From contig CALJIF010000094.1 of NCBI GenBank assembly GCA_937974275.1, positions 1 to 63,485 on the forward strand: a DNA stretch of 63,485 nt, in the 5' to 3' direction. The notes below the pieces were generated by a model. The model had not been told where the DNA came from and made no database searches. It saw nothing but the letters and a program-made list of their open reading frames with translations. How positions within the stretch are numbered: the first letter of the stretch is position 1; every line of letters starts with the position of its first letter. The DNA comes from an uncultured Flavobacteriales bacterium (GTDB lineage Bacteria; Bacteroidota; Bacteroidia; Palsa-965). The position numbers and the translations under genes were made by a program. Positions 45,642 through 53,666 of this stretch are shown here, one piece after another.

Positions 45642-46523
45642 ATGAAAGTTGCCATTTACGGTCGAATCACCGAAAAAAAACTCCCCGAAGGATTACAACC
45701 GCTCTTTGACAAGCTAGGTCAGCATGAAATTGAACTGCTGCTTACCGAAGATTTTCAAGCGTATCTGGAACAAGGCGTGACTATTCGTTCACGCGTAAAA
45801 GCATTGCGCGATTACAACGAAATGCGTGGTCAGGCCGATTATTTGCTAACGCTTGGAGGCGATGGAACGCTTCTGGAAACCATTGCTTTCGTCCGTAATA
45901 GCGGTATTCCGGTGTTAGGAATTAATACAGGACGACTGGGATTTTTGGCGGCAGTTTCTGTGGAAGAAGCGGGTCGTGAACTGGTAGATCGTTTGGTGAA
46001 AAGAGATTATACCATTGACAAACGGAGTCTCGTGAAGTTGGAAACGCAAGAAAATTTATTCGGCGAAGTGAATTACGCTCTGAATGAATTTACGCTGCAA
46101 CGTAAGGATTCTTCCGCGATGATGACAATCCATGCGACAGTGAATGGACAATTTCTGAATTCGTATTGGGCAGATGGTTTGATCATTGCAACACCAACGG
46201 GTTCAACAGCATATTCTTTAAGTTGTGGTGGTCCTTTGGTGGTGCCGGATGCAAAGAGTTTTATCATCACGCCGTTGTCTCCTCATAACCTCAATGTTCG
46301 TCCGTTAATTATACCCGATGATTCAGTAATTGAACTTCAGGTGGAAGGACGAAGTAGTCATTATTTGACAACGCTTGATGCGCGCATGGAAACAGTGCCT
46401 TGCGACACAAAACTGACCATCCGTAAGGAAGATTTCAAAATCAGTTTGATTCGCTTTAACGACAAGCATTTCTTCCAAATCATCCGCGAAAAGTTATTGT
46501 GGGGTCACGATAAGCGTAATTAA
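45642..46523 (+). CDS. nadK: NAD kinase
   Basis: A 293-residue kinase making NADP from NAD and ATP. The GGDGT motif is at residues 72-76 and is followed by GINTGRLGFLA. The NE-x-L motif (ALNEFTLQRKDSS) and the ADGLIIATPTGSTAYSLS-like glycine-rich segment match the family. Length equals E. coli NadK (292). It is preceded by a hairpin leader and followed 119 bases later by the PorG-like gene. Confidence 0.95.
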   Translation: MKVAIYGRITEKKLPEGLQPLFDKLGQHEIELLLTEDFQAYLEQGVTIRSRVKALRDYNEMRGQADYLLTLGGDGTLLETIAFVRNSGIPVLGINTGRLGFLAAVSVEEAGRELVDRLVKRDYTIDKRSLVKLETQENLFGEVNYALNEFTLQRKDSSAMMTIHATVNGQFLNSYWADGLIIATPTGSTAYSLSCGGPLVVPDAKSFIITPLSPHNLNVRPLIIPDDSVIELQVEGRSSHYLTTLDARMETVPCDTKLTIRKEDFKISLIRFNDKHFFQIIREKLLWGHDKRN

Positions 46524-46579
46524 CAGATTTTCAGGATGTTGCATTCGCTTCGGAATGCCTGACTTAGCCTTAATTTCCG

Positions 46580-46587
46580 TACCTTCG
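46580..46587 (+). promoter_or_regulatory. -7-like box TACCTTCG for the porG-uppS-bamA unit
   Basis: TACCTTCG lies 55 bases before the ATG at 46643 and would start the main envelope-biogenesis transcript. It is identical to the box before nadK. No -33 TTG stands at the right distance. Confidence 0.35.
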
Positions 46588-46642
46588 CACATTATTATTT
46601 TTTAAACATACAAGGGACATTTTCCTTGCGTTATAACATACT

Positions 46643-47443
46643 ATGAGAAGCATTCTCTTAACATTAACTGTACTTGTCGGACTTAGCGCCTCTGCGCAAC
46701 GTTCCAACGAACTGGGGTTCTTCTTTGGAGGTTCCTACTACACCGGCGAATTAAATCCGGCAGGGCATTTCAATAGTATGACTCGTCCTGCCGCAGGATT
46801 GGTTTATCGTCACAATTTTAATATGCGTCTTGCGGTTGCCGGTTCGGCATTGTTTGGCAGCGTACAAGGCATTGATGCGCGCGCTACATCTGCAGAGCAA
46901 CAGAAGAGAAATTTGAGTTTCCGTTCTCGCGTGTATGAACTCGCGGGTCGTGTGGAGTTTAATTTTATCGAGTATCAAATCGGTAACGAAAAACATCAGT
47001 TTACGCCGTTCATGTTTTTGGGGGCTGCGGTGTTTAACTTCAACCCTCGTGCAAGTATTGGCGGTAATTGGGTGGCATTACAACCTTTGAAAACCGAAGG
47101 TCAGACAAAAGGTTATATGCGTACGCAATTTTCTATTCCTTTTGGCGCGGGCTTTCGTGCGAATTTGGCGAAGCGAATTGGGCTGGTAGCTGAATGGGGC
47201 TTGCGTAAAACATTTACCGATTACATTGACGATGTAAGCACCGTGTATGCCGATCCCGCTACCTTATTTGCAAATGGCGGTTCAATGGCTGTGTTGTTGG
47301 GCGATCGCAGTTCAACTGCAACCGACAATATCGGTCGTCAGCGTGGTAATCCAAGAACTAAAGACTGGTATGCTTTTGCAGGTCTTACATTAACATTTCA
47401 GCTGCGCGATAAACCGAAGCAGTGTGCAGGTATCGGAATCTGA
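46643..47443 (+). CDS. DUF6089-family outer-membrane protein, PorG-like
   Basis: A 266-residue exported beta-barrel protein (signal peptide ending SASAQ). RSNELGFFFGGSYYTGELNP at the start, then a glycine/aromatic-rich barrel with FTPFMFLGAAVFNFNPRA and LRKTFTDYIDDVSTVY, fit the DUF6089 group, which includes PorG of the T9SS. In Porphyromonas gingivalis porG lies directly upstream of uppS and bamA, the same order as here, which strengthens the assignment. PorG is an outer-membrane partner of the T9SS PorK/PorN ring. Confidence 0.82.
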   Translation: MRSILLTLTVLVGLSASAQRSNELGFFFGGSYYTGELNPAGHFNSMTRPAAGLVYRHNFNMRLAVAGSALFGSVQGIDARATSAEQQKRNLSFRSRVYELAGRVEFNFIEYQIGNEKHQFTPFMFLGAAVFNFNPRASIGGNWVALQPLKTEGQTKGYMRTQFSIPFGAGFRANLAKRIGLVAEWGLRKTFTDYIDDVSTVYADPATLFANGGSMAVLLGDRSSTATDNIGRQRGNPRTKDWYAFAGLTLTFQLRDKPKQCAGIGI

Positions 47444-47452
47444 GCAGAAGTC

Positions 47453-48238
47453 ATGAGCGTTAAAGAACAACTGAATCTCGATAAATTACCTCAACATGTT
47501 GCCATCATTATGGATGGCAATGGTCGTTGGGCGCAAATGCACGGACAGTTGCGCGTGTACGGTCATAAAAGTGGCGTCAATTCGGTTCGTGAGACGGCAG
47601 AAGCAGCAGCAGCTTTGGGAATAAAATACTTGACGCTGTATGCATTCTCTACCGAAAACTGGAATCGCCCGAAAGATGAAGTGGATGCATTGATGGAACT
47701 GTTAGTGCATACGATCAACTCCGAACGCGAAACGCTGAATGAAAATAATATCCGATTAGCAACCATCGGAGATACCGATAGTTTGCCGCAGCGTTGCCGG
47801 GAAGGACTTGCTGAAGCGATTGCTGCGACTTCTTCCAACACCGGAATGACGCTTATTTTAGCGTTGAGTTACAGCTCTCGCTGGGAAATTGTGGAAGCTA
47901 CGCGTCGCATTGCTGCTGATGTGGAAGCCGGTAAGTTGAAAGCCTCGGAAGTAAATTCGGATTTGTTCGGTACTTATCTCACTACCTCAAAATATCCTGA
48001 TCCGGAACTATTGATTCGCACCAGCGGAGAACATCGTGTCAGCAATTTTTTATTGTGGCAGATTGCATACGCAGAGTTTTATTTCACCGAAACATTATGG
48101 CCGGATTTCGGCAAAGAAGAATTTTATCAGGCGTTGCTGGACTTTCAACAACGCGAACGTCGATTCGGAAAAACCAGTCAGCAATTGATTGAACAAGCCA
48201 TCGATAATTTTTTTAATAATCCCTCAGGATCAAAATAA
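47453..48238 (+). CDS. uppS: Isoprenyl transferase (undecaprenyl diphosphate synthase)
   Basis: A 261-residue cis-prenyltransferase that makes the C55 lipid carrier for peptidoglycan and O-antigen. The substrate motif IIMDGNGRWA has catalytic D21, followed by GHKSGVNSVRE, LTLYAFSTENW and the C-terminal LIRTSGEHRVSNFLLWQ and WPDF motifs. Length matches E. coli UppS (253). The gene lies nine bases after the porG-like stop and 14 before bamA. Confidence 0.95.
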   Translation: MSVKEQLNLDKLPQHVAIIMDGNGRWAQMHGQLRVYGHKSGVNSVRETAEAAAALGIKYLTLYAFSTENWNRPKDEVDALMELLVHTINSERETLNENNIRLATIGDTDSLPQRCREGLAEAIAATSSNTGMTLILALSYSSRWEIVEATRRIAADVEAGKLKASEVNSDLFGTYLTTSKYPDPELLIRTSGEHRVSNFLLWQIAYAEFYFTETLWPDFGKEEFYQALLDFQQRERRFGKTSQQLIEQAIDNFFNNPSGSK

Positions 48239-48252
48239 TAGAAATCGCATTT

Positions 48253-50730
48253 ATGAAGTATAGAATTATTGCTGCTTTGCTTTTGATCGCATCTTATGTG
48301 CATGCGCAAAATTTCGGCAGCGATACCACAGTAGTCAACTATCGTGCACCACGTGAATACAAACTGGTTGACGTATACGTGAAGGGCGCTGTTACCGTTG
48401 ATCCTCGTGTTATCGTTTTAATTTCAGGTTTACCTATTCAGGATAAAATCACGATTCCCGGAGAAAAAACTGCAGAAGCCATCGACAATATCTGGAAAGA
48501 AGGTTTGTTCGAAGATGTAAGTATTACCGTAAACAAAACTGACGGTAATTACATCTGGCTAGACATTAATATTGTGGAGAAGCCGCGTATTGCAGGGTTT
48601 GATTTTTTTGGGGTGAAAAAAAGTGACAAAGAAGATCTCCGCGAGAAATTGCAGATCAATCGTGGAATGGTGTTAACCGACTACAGAAAAAACTACATCG
48701 TTGAAACGGTAACACAACATTTTGTTGATGATGGTTTTCTGAATTGTAAAACAACATTGGTGTTGAAGCAGGATACTGCCAATAAAAATCTGGTGTATCT
48801 GGATATCATGATCGACAAAGGCAAAAAGGTTCGTATCGAGGACATCGTCATTCATGGTAATAATGAATTTTCTGCAGGCAAGATTCGCCGTTCCATGAAA
48901 GAAACCAAACGCTTTCGTTGGTACAACCTGTTAAAGTCATCCAAGTATCTGGAAGAAAATTACGAAGGTGATAAGCAAGCTATCGTTGCACGTTATCTCG
49001 GTAAAGGATATCGTGATGCCACAATTACTAAAGATTCTGTCTATCGTGTTTCACCAAACAGAATGAAAATTGAGTTGTGGTTGAACGAGGGTAATAAATA
49101 TTATGTTCGAAACGTAACGTGGGTGGGTAATACCAAATATTCATCCGAAGATTTATCGAAGCGTTTGGGCATTCAAAAAGGCGATGTGTACAATCAGCAA
49201 TTGATGGAGTCGCGGTTGTACATGAGCGAGCAAGGCAATGATATCAGTTCCTTGTACATGGATGATGGATATTTATTCTTCCAGATCAGCCCTGTAGAGG
49301 TAAATGTGGATGGCGATTCAATCGATTTCGAAATGCGCATTTACGAAGGTCGTCAGGCTACAATTCGTAACGTTACCGTAATAGGTAACACCAAGACGAA
49401 TGACAATGTGATCATGCGAGAAATTCGTACACGTCCGGGACAATTATTCCGTCGTGCAGATGTAATCCGCTCTCAGCGCGAATTGGCTTCATTAGGTTAT
49501 TTCGATCCGGAAAAAATTCAAATCAATCCGAAGCCGGATCCATACACCGGAACAGTAGATATTGAATATGTGGTAGAAGAACGTCCGAACGATCAGGTGG
49601 AATTGTCCGGCGGTTGGGGTGCAGGACGAATTGTAGGAACGTTGGGCGTTTCGTTTAATAACTTCTCTACTCGAAATATTTTTAATCGTTCCACTTGGCG
49701 ACCGCTTCCTTCCGGCGATGGACAACGCTTGAGTATTCGTGCGCAGTCGAACGGTTTGTTCTTCCAGTCTTACAACGCTTCGTTTACCGAGCCTTGGTTA
49801 GGTGGAAAGAAACCGAATTCTTTAACGGTTACGTTCTTCCACTCGGTGCAGTCGAACGGTTTCCGTGCCAATGATGCGAATCGTCAGGATGTAAAAATTA
49901 GCGGAGCAACAGTAGGTTTTGGTAAACGCTTGAAACGTCCGGATGATTTCTTCAATGTGTTCGTCGAATTAAATTATCAGTATTACCAACTCAATAATTT
50001 CTTCTCGGTTTTCGCCTTCTCCAAGGGGTATGCCAATAACATCAATTTGCGATTAACCTTATTCCGTAACTCAACGGATCAGATGATTTATCCGCGTCAA
50101 GGTTCGGATATTAAAATCATCGGACAGTTTACACCTCCATATTCATTATTCAATTCACGTGACTATTCGGTGTTATCGGATCAGGAGAAGTTTAAGTACG
50201 TGGAATATTTCAAATGGAAATTTACTTCTTCATGGTTTACACGCTTAGCCGGTGACCTCGTATTGAATACGCGTATCGGATTTGGATATCTGGGTATGTA
50301 TAATCGTGCAGTGGGTATTGCACCTTTTGAACGCTTTTATTTAGGCGGTTCAGGATTAACAGGTTTCGCACTCGATGGACGTGAAATTATTGCATTACGT
50401 GGTTACGACGATCAAGCGTTGTCTCCTCGTACGGGTGCTCCGATTATTGCAAAATACACATGGGAGTTACGTTATCCGGTTTCCTTGAATCCTTCTGCTA
50501 CCGTATTTGGACTTGCATTTGTCGAGGCCGGAAATACCTGGCAAAACTATAAGTCATTTAATCCGTTTGATGTATACCGCTCTGCCGGAGTTGGTGTGCG
50601 TGTGTTTTTGCCAATGTTTGGTTTATTAGGACTGGATTGGGGTTACCGCTTCGACGACGTGCGCACTGCACCGGGAATGCAGCGTTCTCAGATACATTTC
50701 AGTATTGGCATGAACCTTGGAGAATTATAA
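48253..50730 (+). CDS. bamA: Outer membrane protein assembly factor BamA
   Basis: An 825-residue Omp85 protein with a signal peptide (ending VHAQ). About five POTRA domains span residues 35-435 (VKGAVTVDPRVIVLISGLP, VIGNTKTNDNVIMREIRTRPG). The beta-barrel (about 445-825) has ELSGGWGAGRIVGTLG at its start, the GGSGLTGFALDGREIIALRGYDD L6-region motif and a terminal strand ending LGEL. It inserts beta-barrel proteins in the outer membrane. It is followed by two Skp/OmpH chaperone genes, the classic arrangement. Confidence 0.95.
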   Translation: MKYRIIAALLLIASYVHAQNFGSDTTVVNYRAPREYKLVDVYVKGAVTVDPRVIVLISGLPIQDKITIPGEKTAEAIDNIWKEGLFEDVSITVNKTDGNYIWLDINIVEKPRIAGFDFFGVKKSDKEDLREKLQINRGMVLTDYRKNYIVETVTQHFVDDGFLNCKTTLVLKQDTANKNLVYLDIMIDKGKKVRIEDIVIHGNNEFSAGKIRRSMKETKRFRWYNLLKSSKYLEENYEGDKQAIVARYLGKGYRDATITKDSVYRVSPNRMKIELWLNEGNKYYVRNVTWVGNTKYSSEDLSKRLGIQKGDVYNQQLMESRLYMSEQGNDISSLYMDDGYLFFQISPVEVNVDGDSIDFEMRIYEGRQATIRNVTVIGNTKTNDNVIMREIRTRPGQLFRRADVIRSQRELASLGYFDPEKIQINPKPDPYTGTVDIEYVVEERPNDQVELSGGWGAGRIVGTLGVSFNNFSTRNIFNRSTWRPLPSGDGQRLSIRAQSNGLFFQSYNASFTEPWLGGKKPNSLTVTFFHSVQSNGFRANDANRQDVKISGATVGFGKRLKRPDDFFNVFVELNYQYYQLNNFFSVFAFSKGYANNINLRLTLFRNSTDQMIYPRQGSDIKIIGQFTPPYSLFNSRDYSVLSDQEKFKYVEYFKWKFTSSWFTRLAGDLVLNTRIGFGYLGMYNRAVGIAPFERFYLGGSGLTGFALDGREIIALRGYDDQALSPRTGAPIIAKYTWELRYPVSLNPSATVFGLAFVEAGNTWQNYKSFNPFDVYRSAGVGVRVFLPMFGLLGLDWGYRFDDVRTAPGMQRSQIHFSIGMNLGEL

Positions 50731-50788
50731 AACAACTATTATTTTGTACATTAGCCGTCCTTGAAACAGGCGTAAAACCCATAAGATT

Positions 50789-51316
50789 ATGAAAAAGTAT
50801 ATTGTTGTTCTGCTTGTTGCCCTGGTTGGCATGATTGGTACCGCAAGTGCTCAGAAGTTTTGCTATGTCGATACGGATTATATCTTGGCGCAGAGTAGTG
50901 AGTACCAACAGGCGCAGGATGAATTGAATAAATTGTCAATTCAGTGGCAGAAGGAAGTAGAAGCTAAGTATGCGGAAATCGATCGCATGTATAAAAACTT
51001 TCAGCAAGAGAAAATCTTGATGACTGAAGAAATGCGCATCAAGCGTGAAGCAGAAATTGTACAGAAAGAAAAAGAAGCTAAGGATTATCAAAAGTCTAAG
51101 TTTGGCGTGGATGGAGAATTATTCAAGAAGCGTCAGGAGTTGGTAAAACCTATTCAAGACAAAGTGTATAATGCCGTTAAAGAAATGGCAGAAAAAGGTG
51201 GTTATGCCATCGTGTTCGACAAAGCAAGTGATATGACCATGCTGTACACCAATCCGAAATATGACAAGAGCGATGAAGTCTTGGAAATTTTAGGATGGAA
51301 AAAAGGCAAGAAGTAG
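50789..51316 (+). CDS. OmpH/Skp-family periplasmic chaperone 1
   Basis: A 175-residue exported protein (signal peptide ending ASAQ, mature KFCYVDTDYILAQSSEYQ). The middle (about residues 40-105) is a charged helical hairpin rich in K/E/Q, and the ends form the small trimerising beta-domain (GYAIVFDKASDMTMLYTNPKYD). It should guard unfolded outer-membrane proteins on the way to BamA. It lies 58 bases after bamA and 54 before a second copy. Confidence 0.92.
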   Translation: MKKYIVVLLVALVGMIGTASAQKFCYVDTDYILAQSSEYQQAQDELNKLSIQWQKEVEAKYAEIDRMYKNFQQEKILMTEEMRIKREAEIVQKEKEAKDYQKSKFGVDGELFKKRQELVKPIQDKVYNAVKEMAEKGGYAIVFDKASDMTMLYTNPKYDKSDEVLEILGWKKGKK

Positions 51317-51370
51317 TTCTTTGTTCAATAAATTCAATCTAATAAGTAAAATCAATCTCTTAATATTCTC

Positions 51371-51925
51371 ATGAAAAATGCCCTGAAGATTGTCGCAGTT
51401 GCCCTGATGTTATTCGTTGCTCCGACTATCGGTAAATCTCAAAAAATGGCTCACTTCAGCCTTGATTCATTGTTGGAAATTATGCCTGAATTTAAGGCGG
51501 CCAGCGATTCAGCTCAGTTGTACTATAAAATGCTGGAAAACCAGATGGTAGTTATGCAGATGGAATTGGAGCGTAAGCTGAATGAATACGATTCTTTAAA
51601 TAAGACTTGGAGCCCGCTCATCAAGCAATTGAAAGAAAAAGAAATCACTGATTTGCAGAATAACATTCAGGCATTCCAGATGAGTGCTCAGCAGGATTTC
51701 AATAATAAGCGTGTTCAATTAGTGGAGCCATTGTATAATAAGATCAACAAGGCAGCCGCTGATGTAGCAAAAGAAAAAGGTTACAAGTATGTAATCGATA
51801 GTAGTAAGTCTGCAGGTGTTGTGATTTATGCGGATCCTGCTGATGACATTCTGGATGCAGTGCGCATCAAACTCGGAATTCCGAAACCGGCACCGAAACC
51901 GGCCGCACCTGCTCCCGGCAAATAA
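51371..51925 (+). CDS. OmpH/Skp-family periplasmic chaperone 2
   Basis: A 184-residue exported paralogue of the preceding gene, with the same plan: a short N-terminal strand (KMAHFSLDSLLEIMPEF), a long charged helical hairpin and a C-terminal beta-domain (YVIDSSKSAGVVIYADPADD). It ends in a proline/alanine tail (PKPAPKPAAPAPGK) not present in copy 1. The two copies are clearly diverged, so they may form separate or mixed trimers. A strong terminator follows. Confidence 0.92.
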   Translation: MKNALKIVAVALMLFVAPTIGKSQKMAHFSLDSLLEIMPEFKAASDSAQLYYKMLENQMVVMQMELERKLNEYDSLNKTWSPLIKQLKEKEITDLQNNIQAFQMSAQQDFNNKRVQLVEPLYNKINKAAADVAKEKGYKYVIDSSKSAGVVIYADPADDILDAVRIKLGIPKPAPKPAAPAPGK

Positions 51926-51930
51926 CATTT

Positions 51931-51955
51931 AAAAGGTCACGTAATGTGACCTTTT
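51931..51955 (+). terminator. Intrinsic terminator after ompH2
   Basis: AAAAGGTCAC and GTGACCTTTT form a perfect 10-bp stem with a five-base loop, followed by TTC and more T. The stem is identical to that at 12427-12454. It ends the porG-to-ompH unit before murI. Confidence 0.85.
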
Positions 51956-51984
51956 TCTTTTTTGATATCCTTGTATCTTTAATC

Positions 51985-52797
51985 ATGTCTTTGAATTCAG
52001 CGATTGGTGTTTTCGATTCAGGTGTAGGCGGCGTTACTGTGGCGAATGCTATCAGAAGTGAGCTTCCGTTGTGCAACATAATTTACGTAGCCGATTCAGC
52101 ACATCTTCCATACGGAGATAGATCACTGGTAGAGATTAAAGAATACAGTGAAGGCATTGCATCTTTTCTGATTGATCAAGGTTGTAAGATTATAGTTATT
52201 GCATGCAACACGGCATCCGCAGCAGCATTGAAATATTTGCGCGAACGCTTTCCTCACATTCGTTTTATCGGAATGGAGCCCGCTGTTAAGCCTGCAGCGG
52301 AACAAACAAAATCCGGAGTGGTTGGTGTTATTGCCACAACCGCAACATTTCAGGGAGAATTATTCGCGAGTGTTGTAGAACGATTTGCCTCAGGAGTTGA
52401 AGTCATTCGTCAGCCTTGTCCGGGCTTGGTACAACAAATTGAAGCCGGGCAGCAGAACGCACCAAAAACCGAAGACATGTTGCGCCAATGGGTTACACCC
52501 ATGAAAGAAAAAGGAATTGATGCCTTGGTGTTGGGTTGCACGCATTATCCATTCGTCAAACCGGTTCTTGAGAAAATATTAGGTCCTGATGTTCGTATAA
52601 TAGATCCTGCACCGGCCATAGCACGTCAAGTAAGTCGTGTTGTTCAGGAAATTAATTGGAACATCAACGCAGAAGGAACTACCGAATGGTGTACATCAGG
52701 CAACAAAGCTGAATTCTTGAAAGTACTGCAGCAATTAGAACAACCTATTCATGTTGCAACAAAGCTTACCTGGAATCAAAACCGGTTGTTACGCTGA
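51985..52797 (+). CDS. murI: Glutamate racemase
   Basis: A 270-residue enzyme that makes D-glutamate for peptidoglycan. The start at 51985 (MSLNSAIGVFDSGVGG) fits the family; a longer frame from 51946 would begin inside the terminator hairpin. Catalytic cysteines are C74 in ACNTASA and C185 in GCTHYP, and the N-terminal FDSGVGG and PYGDRS motifs are present. A TATCTTTA box (51974-51981) ends three bases before the ATG, suggesting its own nearly leaderless transcript. The 3' end is one base from the convergent carbonic anhydrase gene. Confidence 0.95.
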   Translation: MSLNSAIGVFDSGVGGVTVANAIRSELPLCNIIYVADSAHLPYGDRSLVEIKEYSEGIASFLIDQGCKIIVIACNTASAAALKYLRERFPHIRFIGMEPAVKPAAEQTKSGVVGVIATTATFQGELFASVVERFASGVEVIRQPCPGLVQQIEAGQQNAPKTEDMLRQWVTPMKEKGIDALVLGCTHYPFVKPVLEKILGPDVRIIDPAPAIARQVSRVVQEINWNINAEGTTEWCTSGNKAEFLKVLQQLEQPIHVATKLTWNQNRLLR

Positions 52798-52798
52798 T

Positions 52799-53311
52799 TT
52801 ATTTGAACCAGCCGGAGTACATCACGTAGTTATTCGCGATGCGTTCCACTTCTCCTTGCGTCAATTCCGGACTGATCTCTTTGATTTTTTTTGCGGGAAT
52901 TCCTGCGTAAACGCTGTTGGGCTCTACTTTCATTTTTTCTGTAACAACAGCACCTGCCGCAATAATGGTGTTGCTCCCAATTTCCGCATGATCCATCACA
53001 ATTGCGCCCATACCAATTAGTACATTGTCATGTATCGTACAACCATGCACTATAGCACGATGTCCGATGGAGACGTTATTACCTATAACGGTTTTTGCTT
53101 TTTGATACGTGCAGTGAATCATTGCCAAATCCTGCACATTGACTTTATTACCCATGGTAATGGAATTCACATCACCACGAATGACGCTGTTGAACCAAAA
53201 GCTACATTGATCACCACATGTTACATCACCGACAATAGTTGCATTGTCAGCGATGTAACAGTCGTTACCGATATTCGGCGAAATGCCGTTTACAGGAAGA
53301 ATTAAAGGCAT
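52799..53311 (-). CDS. Gamma-carbonic anhydrase family protein (left-handed beta-helix)
   Basis: A 170-residue hexapeptide-repeat protein with repeated I/V-G-x4-like turns (NATIVGDVTCGDQC, VIGNNVSIGHRAIVHG, VLIGMGAIVMDHAEIG). The three metal-binding histidines of the family appear in IHCTYQ and GHRAIVHG. YrdA/PaaY-like proteins bind zinc or iron, and carbonic anhydrase activity is not certain for them. It follows the MerP-like gene by six bases and converges on murI with one base between. Confidence 0.9.
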   Translation of the reverse strand: MPLILPVNGISPNIGNDCYIADNATIVGDVTCGDQCSFWFNSVIRGDVNSITMGNKVNVQDLAMIHCTYQKAKTVIGNNVSIGHRAIVHGCTIHDNVLIGMGAIVMDHAEIGSNTIIAAGAVVTEKMKVEPNSVYAGIPAKKIKEISPELTQGEVERIANNYVMYSGWFK

Positions 53312-53317
53312 ATTATT

Positions 53318-53653
53318 TTATTTATGGTCTTTACCACCGCCCGGACGGCAGCATGCAGGTAATTTCTTTTGCGACTTCGGGTCAGCTTTCAATTCATCAG
53401 CATCGTATCCGGCTTTAGTAATTACCTGCTTTATTTTCTGCGGAGTTGTTTTTTCTTTATTGTAAATCACCGTGAGTACCATGGTGTTCAAATCGAGCAC
53501 TGCGCTTTTAACTCCTTTGGTAATACCCACTTGTTCTTCAATGCGCTTCTTGCACATGTCGCATTCTGCACTGGTTTTTATTTTGATGGTATCCATCTGT
53601 GCGGTTGCTGCCAATCCGATCAACAGAAACCCAAGTATTGCTAATATTCTCAT
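53318..53653 (-). CDS. Exported heavy-metal-associated (MerP/HMA-like) protein
   Basis: A 111-residue protein with a signal peptide ending TAQ at residue 19. The mature domain is HMA-like (TIKIKTSAECDMCKKRIEE) with metal-binding C31 and C34 in CDMC, then beta-alpha-beta and KAGYDADEL. A C-terminal PACCRPGG segment adds two more cysteines. It should bind copper, mercury or zinc in the periplasm. It is 13 bases downstream of the TonB receptor gene and probably shares its transcript. Confidence 0.9.
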   Translation of the reverse strand: MRILAILGFLLIGLAATAQMDTIKIKTSAECDMCKKRIEEQVGITKGVKSAVLDLNTMVLTVIYNKEKTTPQKIKQVITKAGYDADELKADPKSQKKLPACCRPGGGKDHK

Positions 53654-53666
53654 GGTTGTTATGGTT

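Noticed and set aside
46541..46558. GCATTC/GAATGC hairpin after nadK as a terminator
   Set aside because: Only a 6-bp stem with no T tract; weak and possibly chance.
51946..51984. Longer start of murI
   Set aside because: It would begin inside the terminator hairpin; MurI homology starts at 51985.
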